Source: Euonymus europaeus
Lineage: Eukaryota; Streptophyta; Magnoliopsida; Celastrales; Celastraceae
Direction of reading: 5' to 3'
DNA length: 64,000 nucleotides
Assembly (NCBI GenBank): GCA_963580455.1
Contig: OY756963.1
Location: forward strand, 17,317,555 to 17,381,554
The translations under genes and the position numbers were made by a program. The notes below the pieces were generated by a model. It was given only the letters and a program-made list of their open reading frames with translations, was not told the DNA's origin and made no database searches. Shown one piece after another: positions 37,836 to 49,593 of this stretch; position 1 is the first letter of the stretch; every line of letters starts with the position of its first letter.

Positions 37836-38183
37836 TAATTTTAAAGACACATTTAGATGTCTGAAAATTCCATTAAGGTTGAATATGTATGTCACGGATT
37901 CTTACAAATTTGGGGGCCTTTTAGTACGTGGAGAAGGTAATAACCATAACACCCGTTCAAAGTGCAGTTACCATCCTTGAGATAGAGAATTCTGATTTAG
38001 TTATTATCCACCGCAAAATCACATAATATATTTAATTACAAAATCGAATATTATAATATTTAGATAGATAATGATTAATCTAATATTGTATTCCAGATGT
38101 TCCACTATGGAGTCGTATATTCCAATGTGAAATTATATACATAGACTTTGAGTATGTTTGCAGAATGGCATTTTTAATAATGA
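37836..38183. other. Non-coding, between Copia fragment and Helitron
   Basis: No frame with recognisable content. It probably continues the repeat family of the preceding tandem units, since the last unit runs into it without a visible border. Confidence 0.35.
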
Positions 38184-40740
38184 CTAGTTCGATGCCCGCG
38201 CTCTGCTGCGGGCATGGTTTTTGCGGTGATCATGGATTGTTGGATATAAAACAAAAGGATATTTCATACACTTTTCATGTTGCATTTATTTTTATTTTGA
38301 TAAAAAAAATCATTATATTCATAAAACCGATCAAAATGTAAATATAATTTGGAAGCTTAAACCCAAAAATGTAACACCTCACTTCATGTATAAATATATA
38401 GATATAGATATGTGTAGACCCAACCCAGCCTACAAACTGTGTTGATCGCCAAAATTGAACAGTGAGGCTATCATTGGGCCAGCAACCAAGTTAACATTTC
38501 AGTGCCAAACATGAACACAACAATTAAGGGTGAAGGATAGCTCTTGAAGATAAGGTCACTATAAACAACAATTTAGTTGTCATAACATAGATTAGGGGGC
38601 CTAGAATGCACTGTTTACAAGAACTTATATGGTGGCCCAATATAGAAGTAGGCAGACGGCTAGCCCTTTGAATCTTCCAAGTGTCTGATTAGCATTAGTA
38701 AATTTATGATTGTGCAGAGTGCGGCGCTTCCGAACATGGACCACTGTCTAGTTTTAATAAGCCATGGAGTCCAAGTTCTAAAATGCTAGAGTTGTTCAAT
38801 GTAGACTCATGTCGACTCTTGCAATACTACATTGTCTAAAACCACACAAAATCACAGGAACAAGTCAAAACAGATATTACCAAGAAGCACTTAAATCTAA
38901 ACTACTTGAGTTGCAAAATGACATTGTACGTCATTGAACCTAATTGTTCTTTCCCACATCACTTGGCTGTGTGATGTGTTTCTATGGTGAGTGTCTCCCA
39001 CCTTACGTTCGTGGCAAGTCATTTGTTTTTTCTTATTCTCTAGCACATCTAAGGTTCATGCATCTTCTTTTTATGAGATTTGGTTGGGAGTTGGTAACTG
39101 GTTCATGCACCTTATTATGTATAAGTAGGTTGGTGTGAATTTGTTTCTTCCAAAATTCTTGTTTTTTATCCAAAAGTTTCGTTTAATCTTTATCGTGTGT
39201 TGGAGTTTGTGATCTGTTATTAGATTTTATTAGATAAGATCTTTTTTTGTGATCTGTTATTAGATTTTTTTTTTCAATTGAGATATTGTTTTGTAAGTGT
39301 AGTTATTTTGTAGTTTGGATGAAGTGGGCAAGTTTGGTGTGTGTAATGGGTCTCATCTTATCCCTAAAATTATGTCGGTAGTGATATTGTAGTTATCTAT
39401 ATTTTTATGGTGAAGTTTACGTGGTTATAATCAACAACTCCTCATCATGTGTTCTATCAATATTTTTAATCCACATTTGTTCCCTACAATTTGCTCTGAT
39501 TAGGTGTTCCTATTTATTATGTTTTTTAATTTTTGTTGGCCTCAAGTTGGCCAGCAGATAAGAAATAAATAACTCTTTCAATTATAAGCTTCAACGTCAA
39601 TGTAGAAGGCTGTGTTCAGTTTTTTTTGAAAGTAGATATGTAGTATTCATGCATTTTTTTCCTATCAGATTAGATCAGGTAAGGGACCAACTACAATAAA
39701 GGAAGATGAAAATGTTTGTTTGGAAAGGCCAATAGTATTATAAAACAGTTACCTCTTATATCAAGCTCTTCAAGTATTGTAGCGGTGATATACCAGTAAA
39801 TGCTTCTTCCCCTACTTGGTATCCTTCCTGGGGATTATATTTGTATAAATTACTGTGTTAATTTGAAAACTATTTATTGGAGAATCAAATGTTGAAAACC
39901 AGTTGCAAATCATCCTAAGAAACACACATGTAAAATAATAAACGTATTGAACAAAGTAGAACAAACGTATTGAACAAAGTAGTATATATGTTCTGCAGGT
40001 GAAGTTCTGATGTGTAAAATATGGTTTAAGCAAACATTATGACAGTATATTCGATTCTCAACAAATCAATCAGAGTACAGAACACCATGTGTGTGTGTTA
40101 TTACCGTAGACAATCAAGTAAACCTTACTGGAACTCAAAAGATAGACACAGACTTGTCAAAACAACCATGAAATACACTAAAAATCCCAAGGAGATGTGT
40201 GCCTGAGGTGTTTTACCCATAATGAATGAGCAGACTTTGCCCAAGCACTCACCATAGCATCTTCTGGTATGACGACTTGCAGTTAATACGAACATTTTGG
40301 AAAAAACTCAGTTCTTAATGCAAATTCAAGGCATAAAGATAATTTAGACATGAATATTTGTCTAATCTTATCATCTTCAAAGACAAAATGGAATTACCTT
40401 AGTGACACTTATAGTCAGTTGTTCCATTGTTTCATGTATGGTGGAGCTGTCATACTCCCTCATGCTATGAAACGAATGACATTCATGTGTTTGGATAAGG
40501 ATGTCAGAGAGCAATCAGGATTTAATCAGCCAAAAACTGAGACTCACATCAGATGCTGTTTCAATTTGAAACATAATTAATTATGTGTAAGGAGTATAGC
40601 AATTTTTTTGTATTAATTGATTAGAGTAAGTTTAAAATAGAAACATAAAACCAATGGCATTAAGGGGGAGAAGATGGAATATTTTCTAAATAAAAGCAAA
40701 AGGCAATATAACAAATATGAAGGGAAACCAAGGTAAACCA

Positions 40741-41386
40741 CGACCATCAAAGCTTCAAATATTGTCTAAAGTTTGAACAATATGGAAGTTCCTTCATCAG
40801 AGATAGCATAACCAAAAAAAAGATAAGTGAACCCAATAATTACCTCAAAAACCATGCAGGGGGAAACAAGTAGAACGAGTGAAGCTGCAAGCTAAATGGC
40901 ACAATCACCCATCGAGTACAGAGATAGGAAGCTAAACGCTATAGATAGAACCCCAGGAAATGATTGTTTGCCCAATATTTCGAAGGAGAGACTATGTAAA
41001 ACGGTGATACGCGAAGACGAAAGAGCAACCGCTGAGTCAGTCAAAGGTAATCCGCATAACAAGAGTGGGTTGGCTCAATCATCAGGCCGGCCAAAACAAA
41101 ACCTGGTGTGATAGTGATCCATTAGTGTGGGGGCTAACCTGCACATGCATTTTATTAGTGGGCGTAGAAGCTAATAAAAAACACACTAAAGCAACAACGA
41201 CCATCAAAGCTTCAAATATTGTCTAAAGCTTGAACAATATTGAAGTTTCTTAATCAGAGATAGCAGAACAATGTAAAGATAAGCGAACCCAATAATTACC
41301 TCAAAAACCACGGAGGGAAAAACAAGTAGCACAAGTGAAGCCGCAAGCTAAATGGCCCAATCACCCATTGAGTACAGAGATAGGAA
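40741..41386 (-). repeat. Direct repeat pair inside the Helitron
   Basis: The segments 40741-40930 and 41198-41386 are about 190 bp each, in the same orientation and highly similar; both begin CGACCATCAAAGCTTCAAAT and end GTACAGAGATAGGAA. They are 457 bp apart and carry no protein signal. Confidence 0.88.
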
Positions 41387-41394
41387 CATCAAAG

Positions 41395-42020
41395 TGAGGA
41401 GAAAGCACCAGGAACACCTCAATAACCTCTGAGGCCACTAAATAGCAGCGGCACAAAAGATTTGTAGAAGGTCGACTACCGAATAAGCACGAGAGAAAAC
41501 ACCAGCCACACCTCAATAATCTGTGGTCCCACTAAATAAGCAGGGCTACGAAAGATTCCTAGAAGACCGACCATCGCAAAAGCACGAGTGTATCGTAGGC
41601 CGGACGTTCGTAGAAGATCGACTACCGCATAAGAACGAGAAAAATCACCAGCGAGACCTCAATAACCTGTGAGCCCACTAAATAAGCAGGGCTAGGAATG
41701 GACCGTAGAGCGGGGACCTAACGCATGGTAAGTTTTGTTAGTGAAGCATAGAGGGGAAAGCAGCAGAGACACCTCAATAACCTGTGGGTACAACAGAGAA
41801 GCAAGGGGAAGGCAGAATAGAAGTGCCTGAGCTATGTAGAGGAGAAGAAGTGCAGTTGCGTTGCAGGGACGAGGGTAGAATGGCGTCGTTCCATAGAGGA
41901 TGACCAACTATGATCGGGCGAGGAATTAGGACTGCCAAGACGGTGTCGTTTTGCGTTGCAGGCAAGACGGTGTCGTTTTGCGTTGCAGGGACGAGGGTAG
42001 GATGGCGTCATTTTATAGAG
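41395..42020 (-). repeat. Degenerate tandem units near the Helitron 5' end
   Basis: The core ACCTCAATAA followed by C/TCTGTGG or CCTGTGAG recurs at about 41416, 41510, 41659 and 41771, each followed in three of four by CACTAAATA. A second motif, TGCGTTGCAGGGACGAGGGT, occurs at about 41858 and 41978, each followed by GGCGTC and AGAGGATGA. A 26-bp unit with GACGGTGTCGTTTTGCG is repeated back to back at about 41937-41990. Confidence 0.75.
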
Positions 42021-42122
42021 GATGAGCAACTATGATCGCGCGAGTAAGTAAATCCGGATAGACTCGCCAGGGGAAGCTCCGGAAACCACCCATTGTATAG
42101 TTAAGTATTAGATTAGATTAGA

Positions 42123-42494
42123 TGTGACTCGATAAAAATTAGTGTCACTTTTTTATTATTATTAATTAACAAATTTGTTGATATATTCCAAAATTTACCC
42201 TTGCTAAAGAGTTAAATGTTTGACTCTCACCATACCATTTTAAATAAATAAGGGAAAATTTGAAATAATATGATTATTTTGTGTCCTTGAATTGCATTAA
42301 ATTAAATGCATATTTTGTTACAAGGCTAGACTTTCAAAGGTTGACAACCAAAATGGGACGAAGAGAGTAATAGATAGGTCCCGAGTAGAAGTTTATCAAA
42401 TGCGATTTTGAACTAATGACATATGCAAAAAATTTGAGTAAGAATTTACTCAGAAAGTGAAAGTTCAGCGTTTCTCACCAAGATCATTAGTCAA
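42123..42494. other. Non-coding, no feature seen
   Basis: AT-rich host sequence next to the Helitron, without recognisable content. Confidence 0.4.
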
Positions 42495-43560
42495 AATATT
42501 ATGGAAATAATTACATAAAATAAAAAATAAATCAGAACACTACGATTTTAACGAAAAAATCTTACTGGAAAAAACCTCGAGTCTATGAGCGACCAACCTT
42601 GAGAAACAATCCATTAATCACAAATCAAGAGTACAACCCTATCTTTGTCCTGAAAACATTGCTCGTACATCTCATTCATTCAGTGTATGTTTCAACTCTC
42701 AACTCAATCTACCAAGGATGAGTATGCTTCTAGCGCATCTAGAAGACTTCAACTCCATGAAGACAATCAACCTCGACTCCACCAAGAGTTGTCGCTGAAC
42801 GTTTTCAATGGATCACCAAATAAACAAGAAAACATGAAACTCTCTCACTCAAACTAATCTCTCTCAATTCACATGAATCATCTCACCATTACAAGAACAA
42901 TATGAGAGAATAAAACAAAGACCAAATAACATGGGCACAATATTTGCAATAGTTTTGGCCACCTTTAACTTAACACCATGTCCCTTTATATAATGCATAG
43001 GTCTTGACTTGTAAGTTTTTCTAATATATGATAAGACCTCGTGATTATCTCCTATAAAACAATTATTATCGCTTGCAAAAACAAGTAGAGATAAAAACAA
43101 AAACAAAACAACTTCAAGAGATATTGAACACCTAGTTACTAGGTGTTCTAACTAAAATACACTTCAATGTCCTACCATTAACACGACACATCCATTTATT
43201 AATCTCTTGAAGGACTTGGACACTTAATCACGTGCACACCTCAAATTCAATTGTGTTGACCCATGTACATAAGACATCTAAGACAAGTGTATAACTAAGA
43301 TATATAACATAAGTAGTCAACTCATGCAACATGTTTTAACACCCGATATTAAAGCCCATGTAATAAGTAAAAACTAACATTCCATAATTAAGTCAACAGA
43401 CCCACAATTAAGTTTAACTCATTTAATATATACTTATCATCAACTTAATTGCAATAGATCGTGCAGTAAAAGATCAAGGTAGGTTACCTTACCACTGATG
43501 TAAGCTATCTCACTGCACAAAATCACCTAATTGTCAAAAATCAAATTGGTTAATATATCT
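42495..43560 (+). repeat. Dispersed repeat, copy 2
   Basis: Similar in the same orientation to 22970-23760, with shared blocks at 42576 (CTCGAGTCTAT) and 42678 (ATTCAGTGTATGTTTC). It is likely part of a retrotransposon family, with no coding capacity seen. Confidence 0.5.
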
Positions 43561-44094
43561 CACAATTGTCAATAATTATTTTTTCTGAAAAAAAATATCA
43601 ACAGATAGGCTTTTGAATGAAGACGTAGGAATGTTTCTTGATTCTTAATTTTCAACCCTCAAACTGGTTACGGGTGAGGATTAGATAGTCTGTGAATGCT
43701 TATCTATGGAGATTTTTTTGAATGATATTGACTAACTTACATGAACTACTCAAGACATCAAAACCGTAAACTTATCTCGTCTTGCCTTTTTCCTGTCCTC
43801 CCCCCTTGTGCACTGAATCTGATCCTCCCTTTCTCAAGAGTTCTCCCCTCTTTTTATCTTTTTTATAGGCCTTTTTGTACTATCTACTTTTTGCCCTTTT
43901 TGAGATTTTATTTTCACCATTTCAACCTTTTCGCCAATTTTCTATCTAACATCCTCCTTATTTTTACTATCCTTGTCACCCCACACTTCCTAAATGGATG
44001 CTTCTTGATTTCTGTCTCATGATCAGTCGTTCTATCGGTCTATTGTACCTAATCACGTGATTGTGATATTTTCAAAGTGACGAGAATCATGATG
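43561..44094. other. Non-coding, no feature seen
   Basis: A pyrimidine-rich reading frame here (about 43741-44022) is low-complexity and matches nothing I recognise; I do not call it a gene. Confidence 0.4.
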
Positions 44095-44102
44095 GCCTTG
44101 GC

Positions 44103-44661
44103 CAAGGGCGGAGCCAGGAATTTTTTCTACCCTGGGCTACCAAGTAGCAACGATACACATCGGAGATGGAGCTAGGAGCTCATACTCGAGGGGCCGATAG
44201 GTTGGTGGGGGTTCGGGGGCATCACCCCCGAATTTTTTTTAATGTTATTTATCAAAATTGGATTGAGAAGTAATCAACAAAGTACTCACACATGGGAATG
44301 AAAAGTTGAACATAATCAAGCTCACTTGAGAATAAAAAGCTGTTAAAAACAAAACTTGCAGATATATTACAAACACTACCAAGCAGCCTTCATTGCTTCA
44401 CTGGGCTGGGTTATTGAAGCATAATCTATCATTGTCAATCAAATTATAATATTGAAACTTATTCGTCTCAACTAATCTGAGATACAACTTAGTGATGAGT
44501 TGAAGTCTGGGCTGGGCTATTAAGCTTAAGTTTACAAATCAATAAATATGCTGGTTGGGGCATATGTTTATTGGGCTATATATAAGTATATATACTAAAA
44601 AAAATTCAAAAAATTAGACCGGGCTACAGCCCACCCTAGCCCAAGGGTGGCTCCACCCCTG
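44103..44661. mobile_element. hAT miniature element, 559 bp
   Basis: The left end is CAAGGGCGGAGCCAGG and the right end, read on the minus strand, is CAGGGGTGGAGCCACC: inverted ends of the common plant hAT type CAGGGGCGGAGCCA. The 8-bp target duplication GCCTTGGC is perfect (44095-44102 and 44662-44669). Further inside, GGGCTAC on the left pairs with GTAGCCC near the right end. There is no transposase. Confidence 0.87.
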
Positions 44662-44699
44662 GCCTTGGCCCTTGGAATAAGCATCACTTGTGGGTTATG

Positions 44700-45135
44700 G
44701 GTAGGGCTGTTAATGAGCTGAGCCTTTCTTGAGTAATTTGGGCTCGAGCTCGATAAGACTCAGCTCGAGTTCGTTATGGTATAAGCTCGAACACATGTTT
44801 GGCTCGTTTACCAAACAATTTCAAATTCGAGACTTGCACTATTCAACTTGTGAGCTTGCGAGTCGACTAGTTAAGAATAATAATATAATAATATTTAAAT
44901 ATATATTACATATAAATATATAATGCATAATTATACATACATTAATTATAAAATTATGAATGCATTTTCAAAAATAGAATTTTTTTTTCACGAGCCGAGC
45001 TCCGGCTCACGAATTCTAAAATGAACCGAGCTCAAACATTTAAATAAAGCTCGTATCAAGCCCGAGCCCGAACCTATCCTGTCGAACCAAGCCTAAACAT
45101 TCAGAAGTTCGACTCAGATCGGCTCGTTTTATCTT
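44700..45135. repeat. GCTCGAG-rich repeat, hAT MITE-like
   Basis: Begins TAGGGCTGTTAATGAGC and is full of GAGCTCGAGCTCG-type words on the left, with GAGCCGAGCTC and CCCGAGCCCGAAC words on the right, around an AT-rich core. This is the look of a common plant miniature-element family, but neither an exact second terminus nor a target duplication was found. Confidence 0.4.
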
Positions 45136-46419
45136 TGTTCCTTCACTTTTGCTTCTAATATATCTAATCAATTAGACTTAGTATTCATATATATGGGGAA
45201 AACCCAAAAATCCAACTTAATAATGTACAAAAGAAAATATCAATTTCCTTGCAAGTTGTTCTTTTAAGGCATTATTTTTCTTATACCGGCACCGCACTAC
45301 AAGAAAGGGTATGACATTTGGGGGATTTTGCAATTGAGACAGTCACTGAATTTCTGACTAACAATGAATAGGCAAAAGGGAAAAAATAGCATACAAGTAG
45401 TCATCCAATTACGTCTTCATGAGAACTTCAATAAACAGAAGGAATAAAAACCAAAAGAGAGGAAGTAAGTAGTTGTTGATTCTAAAATACTTACATTATC
45501 CAGCTTAGGTTGGTTTTAATTGGTCTCCAGCCAATTACGTATTAAATCAACTAAGGATATATAAGTAGTTGGTAGAGTCATTATATAAATTGTAGCCAAT
45601 CCACATACTTTTTTTTTTGCTGCAATACTAAATACTTCTTTAAGTTTGATCTCTTGATTATTGGCTTCAATCCTCTGATCATGCACTCTTAGACGAAGGC
45701 TGTAATCCTGCATGTGCTATGCTTCGAAAATTTTACTATCAAGCTTAACTACCTAGGTATAAAAATCAAGACACAGAGTAAAGATATAAATACCAAAATA
45801 TTTATACAAGGCATGTGTCAGAACAACTTAGATTTGCAATGAAAAAAAATACAAAAATAATAAGTATAAGACTTGGACATATGTTCTAGACAAAATTAAG
45901 GCTTGTCATAGAAACCAATGGAAGAAAAAAAAGTAACTTATACATGAGAGAACTAAATATTCACATATATTATGAAAGTACCTTATTGTTGGTTCCTTTT
46001 ATGCGGGGAGAAGATTAAACTAATACTGGACGAATTATGAGCATACTAGGACTTGATGTCAATTCAAAGATATTTTAGGGTGATTGTGCTGATCTAACTT
46101 CCAGCCAAGTTTCTAAGTGAAGTTTAAAAACCACATAAACTTCTGGTTTGAGGCTTGCCTTCATGGAAGAACTTCAATATTTTCTATGCGTCAATACAAA
46201 CAATAATGTGTAGGCCCAAAAATCTACAATCAAAGAAATATCGATTGAGGCCTTCAACAACCTGATCAACTGCACAATGTTGTACGGAAGAAGGCCACCG
46301 GAGTGAGTCTGAGATGGACTATTCCGATGACGGGGAGAAGGTTTATAGTGAGAGAAGCGAATAGATTTCTAGTGTGTTAGCTCTTAAAGTAGGCTAATAA
46401 TATCCTATTGTCAATGCTC
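45136..46419. other. Unassigned stretch with a possible CACTA terminus
   Basis: At 45295 the plus strand reads CACTACAAGAAAG, the canonical first bases of CACTA (En/Spm) transposons. No matching right end (TTCTTGTAGTG on the plus strand) with a 3-bp duplication was found at a sensible place, so this may be a truncated copy or chance. A minus-strand frame at 45713-45516 has no recognised domain. Nothing else is clear. Confidence 0.3.
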
Positions 46420-48500
46420 TATGAACAAGACTTATCCTTCTTGAATGATAGCCAAACTCTCCCTCTTAAAGCTTTGCTAACACGTACTCGACTTTCTCCT
46501 CATCAATACACCAAAATATAATGTCGGAGAATGAACGTTTGTATAGCTCACCATCAATGAGTGTGAATCTAGTTGCCTTAGTAATCAAACTCTTGGCTTC
46601 ATTACGGTTTTGGGGCACTGCACCATCAGTCAAATAATGGATAATTGGAGCTCACCATTCTTCCCTTTTGACTTCTATGATGGGCAAACTTATAGGAAAA
46701 AATTTGTCACCTTTCTTCTCGCCAATAGAATGCCACTGTAGATACACCAAAGGAATCAACTCAGGCTCTTAAGTCTAAATTGATGACCCCAAAGCTGCAA
46801 GTGCATCAACATGAGAATTTTCTACTTGAGGGACTTAAGAAAAGGAGAATTCTTTGAAAAAATTCTTTAGTCCTTTCGCCACCACCTAGTATGCTATCAT
46901 TTTTGGCTCTTTCGTTTGGTAATTCCTCTATAGTTTATTCACAATTAACTAAGAATCTGATAGTATTAAAATCTATACCATTTTCAAGTCCTTGGAAAGC
47001 TAGAGTCCATCAATGCTCATACTCTGCTTCATTATTAGTAGCTTGGAATTCGCATCATACCGCCTGTTGAACCAAGTTTTCATATGGTGGCTATAAGACA
47101 ACACCTGCGCCACTACCCTTGCAATTATTGGACCCATCAACCTATAAAGTCCAAGTATTAGATGGTTGATTCGAGTAGCTTGCTGATTTTTGGATTGAGA
47201 CCTCGTTGGGAGTGAAATCAACAATAAAATCAGACATCACCTTAGACTTGATAGCTATTTGGGCTAGTAAGAGATATTATGCTCACTTAACTTGACATTC
47301 CATTTGAGTAATCTTCGCAAAAACTCTAGATTGTGAAGAAAATTTTTCAACGGGAAGCTCGTCACAATGGAGATGGAATGATTTGGAAAAAGTGCCAGAG
47401 CTTCCTAGCCAGAATTACTATTATCAAAGCCAACTTCTCCACCTGACTATGTCTTGTGTAACACTCAAGTGATTCCTGTTCATATTGTACATAGGTCATT
47501 GTCTGTGTTCTTCTTCTCTAATCAGAACTGCACTCACAGTAGTCTCAGACACACCCAAGTAAGGTAAAGTTATTCTCCAACAACAAGTTTTGATAGCAAT
47601 GAGTGTGATGTCAAGTAACTCCTTTAACTGCTAACAGCTTTCTCAGACTCAAAGATCCACTCAAAGTTATTAGTCTTTTTAATTGTGTCGAATAGAAGTT
47701 GAAACTTATTTGAGGACCTAAAAATGAACTTGCCATGAGCAGCTAGCTCCCTGTAACCATCTGCACAACCTTAACACTCTTTGGTGAATGAAGGTTGAGA
47801 ATATAACAGATTTGATTAGGGTTAGCCTCGATGCCTCTTTGAATAAAAAAGTACCTCACGAACTCTCGTGATGTTACTCTAAAAGAGCAGTTTGTTGTGT
47901 TCGACTTTATGTTATATTTCTAGAGTAGGTTAAAAGCTTGTTGCACATGCTCTAAGTGCATAGTAGCTTTGAGAGACTTTACCAGCATGTCATCTATATA
48001 GACCTCTATAGTTTCCCTCAGCGGACCAGCAAACATTTTATTCACCAACCTCTAATAAGTTGAACCTGTATTTTTTAAGGCTAAACGACATGACCTTGTA
48101 GCAATAAATTCCTATTTTCGATATAAATGTTGTACTCTTCTGATATTCTTGGTGCATTAAAATATGGTTATACCCAGAGTAACCATCCATGAAAGAGAAT
48201 AGCTCATGTCCACAATCATATCTATATGTGGTAAATTAAAATGATCATTTGGACAAGTTTTGTAAAGGTCTATAAAATCAATAAAAACTTCCCTACTTTC
48301 CATTCTTCTTCTTTATGGCCACCACATTAGCAAGCCAATCAGGATATTGTATCTCCCTAACAAAGCCATTAACAATCAGCTTCTACACCTCAATGTTAAT
48401 TGCTTGATTTCTTTCTTGAGCAAACTTCTTCCTTTTCTTGCGAATTGGAGGATAGCTAAGATTTAGTCTTAGCTTATGCACTACCACATCTAGATCAATG
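46420..48500 (-). pseudogene. Gypsy RT, RNase H and integrase N-terminus remnants
   Basis: RT shows LFSFMDGYSGYN in broken frame near 48210 and EVYIDDMLVKSLKATMHLEH near 48006-47945, with the catalytic YIDD intact. RNase H shows VDGSNNCKGSGAGVVL and NNEAEYE (47170-47020), with stops inside. The start of integrase shows ATRFTLIDGELYKRSF and then GYHSRR around 46590-46440, part of the zinc-binding region; the sequence then loses similarity. Confidence 0.8.
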
Positions 48501-48713
48501 CTTGTCATATGTACATGGGACCAAGCAAAGCAGTGTTGATGTTTGGCCAAAAAAATTGACAATTTATTTCTTCAACAATGATTTTAGGTGTGTTCTTACA
48601 AACACCATCCTATCTGGGAACTCCGAGAAGATTTGCTCTTCATTTAGTTCATTTATTTATGGCTCACTAGTAGCATACCCAGAGCCCCTTTGCTATAACT
48701 GTTATGTTGACTC

Positions 48714-49150
48714 TTAAGACTTCTTCATGGAATTCTTATAACAATTCCTTGAAACTAACTGGTCGCCTTGTAGCTCTAAAATTTCAGTACTCATTGGGAG
48801 CTTTAGTACTAGATGATAAGTGGATAGTACTGCCCTCATCTCATGAATCCATGGGCAACCTAGTATCATGTTATAGGCGGAAGGACAATCGACCACCACA
48901 AACTTATTATAAGTATTTACTCCTCCAATGTAGATTGGCAAGATAATCTCTCCAACTGAGAACTTGGACTCGCCACTAAACCTATACAACATCGTAGGTT
49001 GTCTAATAATATGATCCTCATCAATCCCCAATAACTTCAATGAACTTAATAAAAGTATGTTGGCAGAGCATCCATCATCAATAAGATCCGTTTTACATGA
49101 TGTTAGTTACTTGAAGAGTAACCACTAGAGCATCATGGTATGGGTACAAG
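48714..49150 (-). pseudogene. Gypsy retropepsin (protease) remnant
   Basis: The frame 49040-48714 reads TMLYRFSGESKFSVGEIILP, then VVDCPSAYNMILGCPWIHEM, the C-terminal half of the Tat-type protease with its usual Y-MILGRPW motif (Cys here for Arg). The active-site part lies just upstream in another frame as DDGCSANILL, where DNGSSADIL is usual. Frameshift and stops separate the two halves. Confidence 0.82.
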
Positions 49151-49593
49151 AGTTGAGTAGCCTCATTATAAACAAAATTCATGACCCAATTGGTAGTTTT
49201 CATCATGCATCGTCTCATTCTACATTGAAAGTTCACTGCTTCCCTAACATGACAATGAGATATAGAATAAGAGACTCCACTGATTTTTTAACCTCTTGAT
49301 ATCACATTTATAGTCAAAAGTCAATTTACTTAGGGCTACGCCCTTTGAAGATACAGTTTTTCCCTTTTTAGTCAACAAATCCCTGAGGTACCACCTCTTC
49401 AATAGCTTAATAACCTCGATTCACAAAGAGTTTCAATCCACAATTTTATGTCCATGATTCTGATGGAGCTCACACCATCTAGACATATCTCAATATGGAA
49501 ATTCACTTGACCGTATTTTACCTTGTTTTCATCACTACTACCACTTCTTGTGGTTCAATACTAAGAGAGGAATAAAAAACCCTTCTTTGAAAA

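Larger units (their letters stand above)
38184..42122 (-). mobile_element. Non-autonomous Helitron, 3.9 kb
   Basis: On the minus strand the element starts with TC (TCTAATCTAATC at 42122) and ends CTAG (38187-38184). Before the end is a hairpin with an 8-bp perfect stem, ATGCCCGC and GCGGGCAT around an 8-base loop (about 38192-38215). It sits between host A (42123) and T (38183). These are the diagnostic marks of Helitrons: 5' TC, 3' hairpin plus CTRR, and insertion between A and T without a target duplication. I see no Rep/helicase domain, so it would depend on another element. The inside holds direct repeats and degenerate tandem units near the 5' end (40741-42010). Confidence 0.8.

Noticed and set aside
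43741..44022. A 93-residue hydrophobic frame
   Set aside because: Pyrimidine-rich low-complexity sequence gives Phe/Leu/Pro strings; no signal of selection or homologue is apparent.
45516..45713. A 65-residue minus-strand frame with a charged N-terminal half
   Set aside because: No recognisable domain, no supporting splice context, and it lies in transposon-rich sequence.
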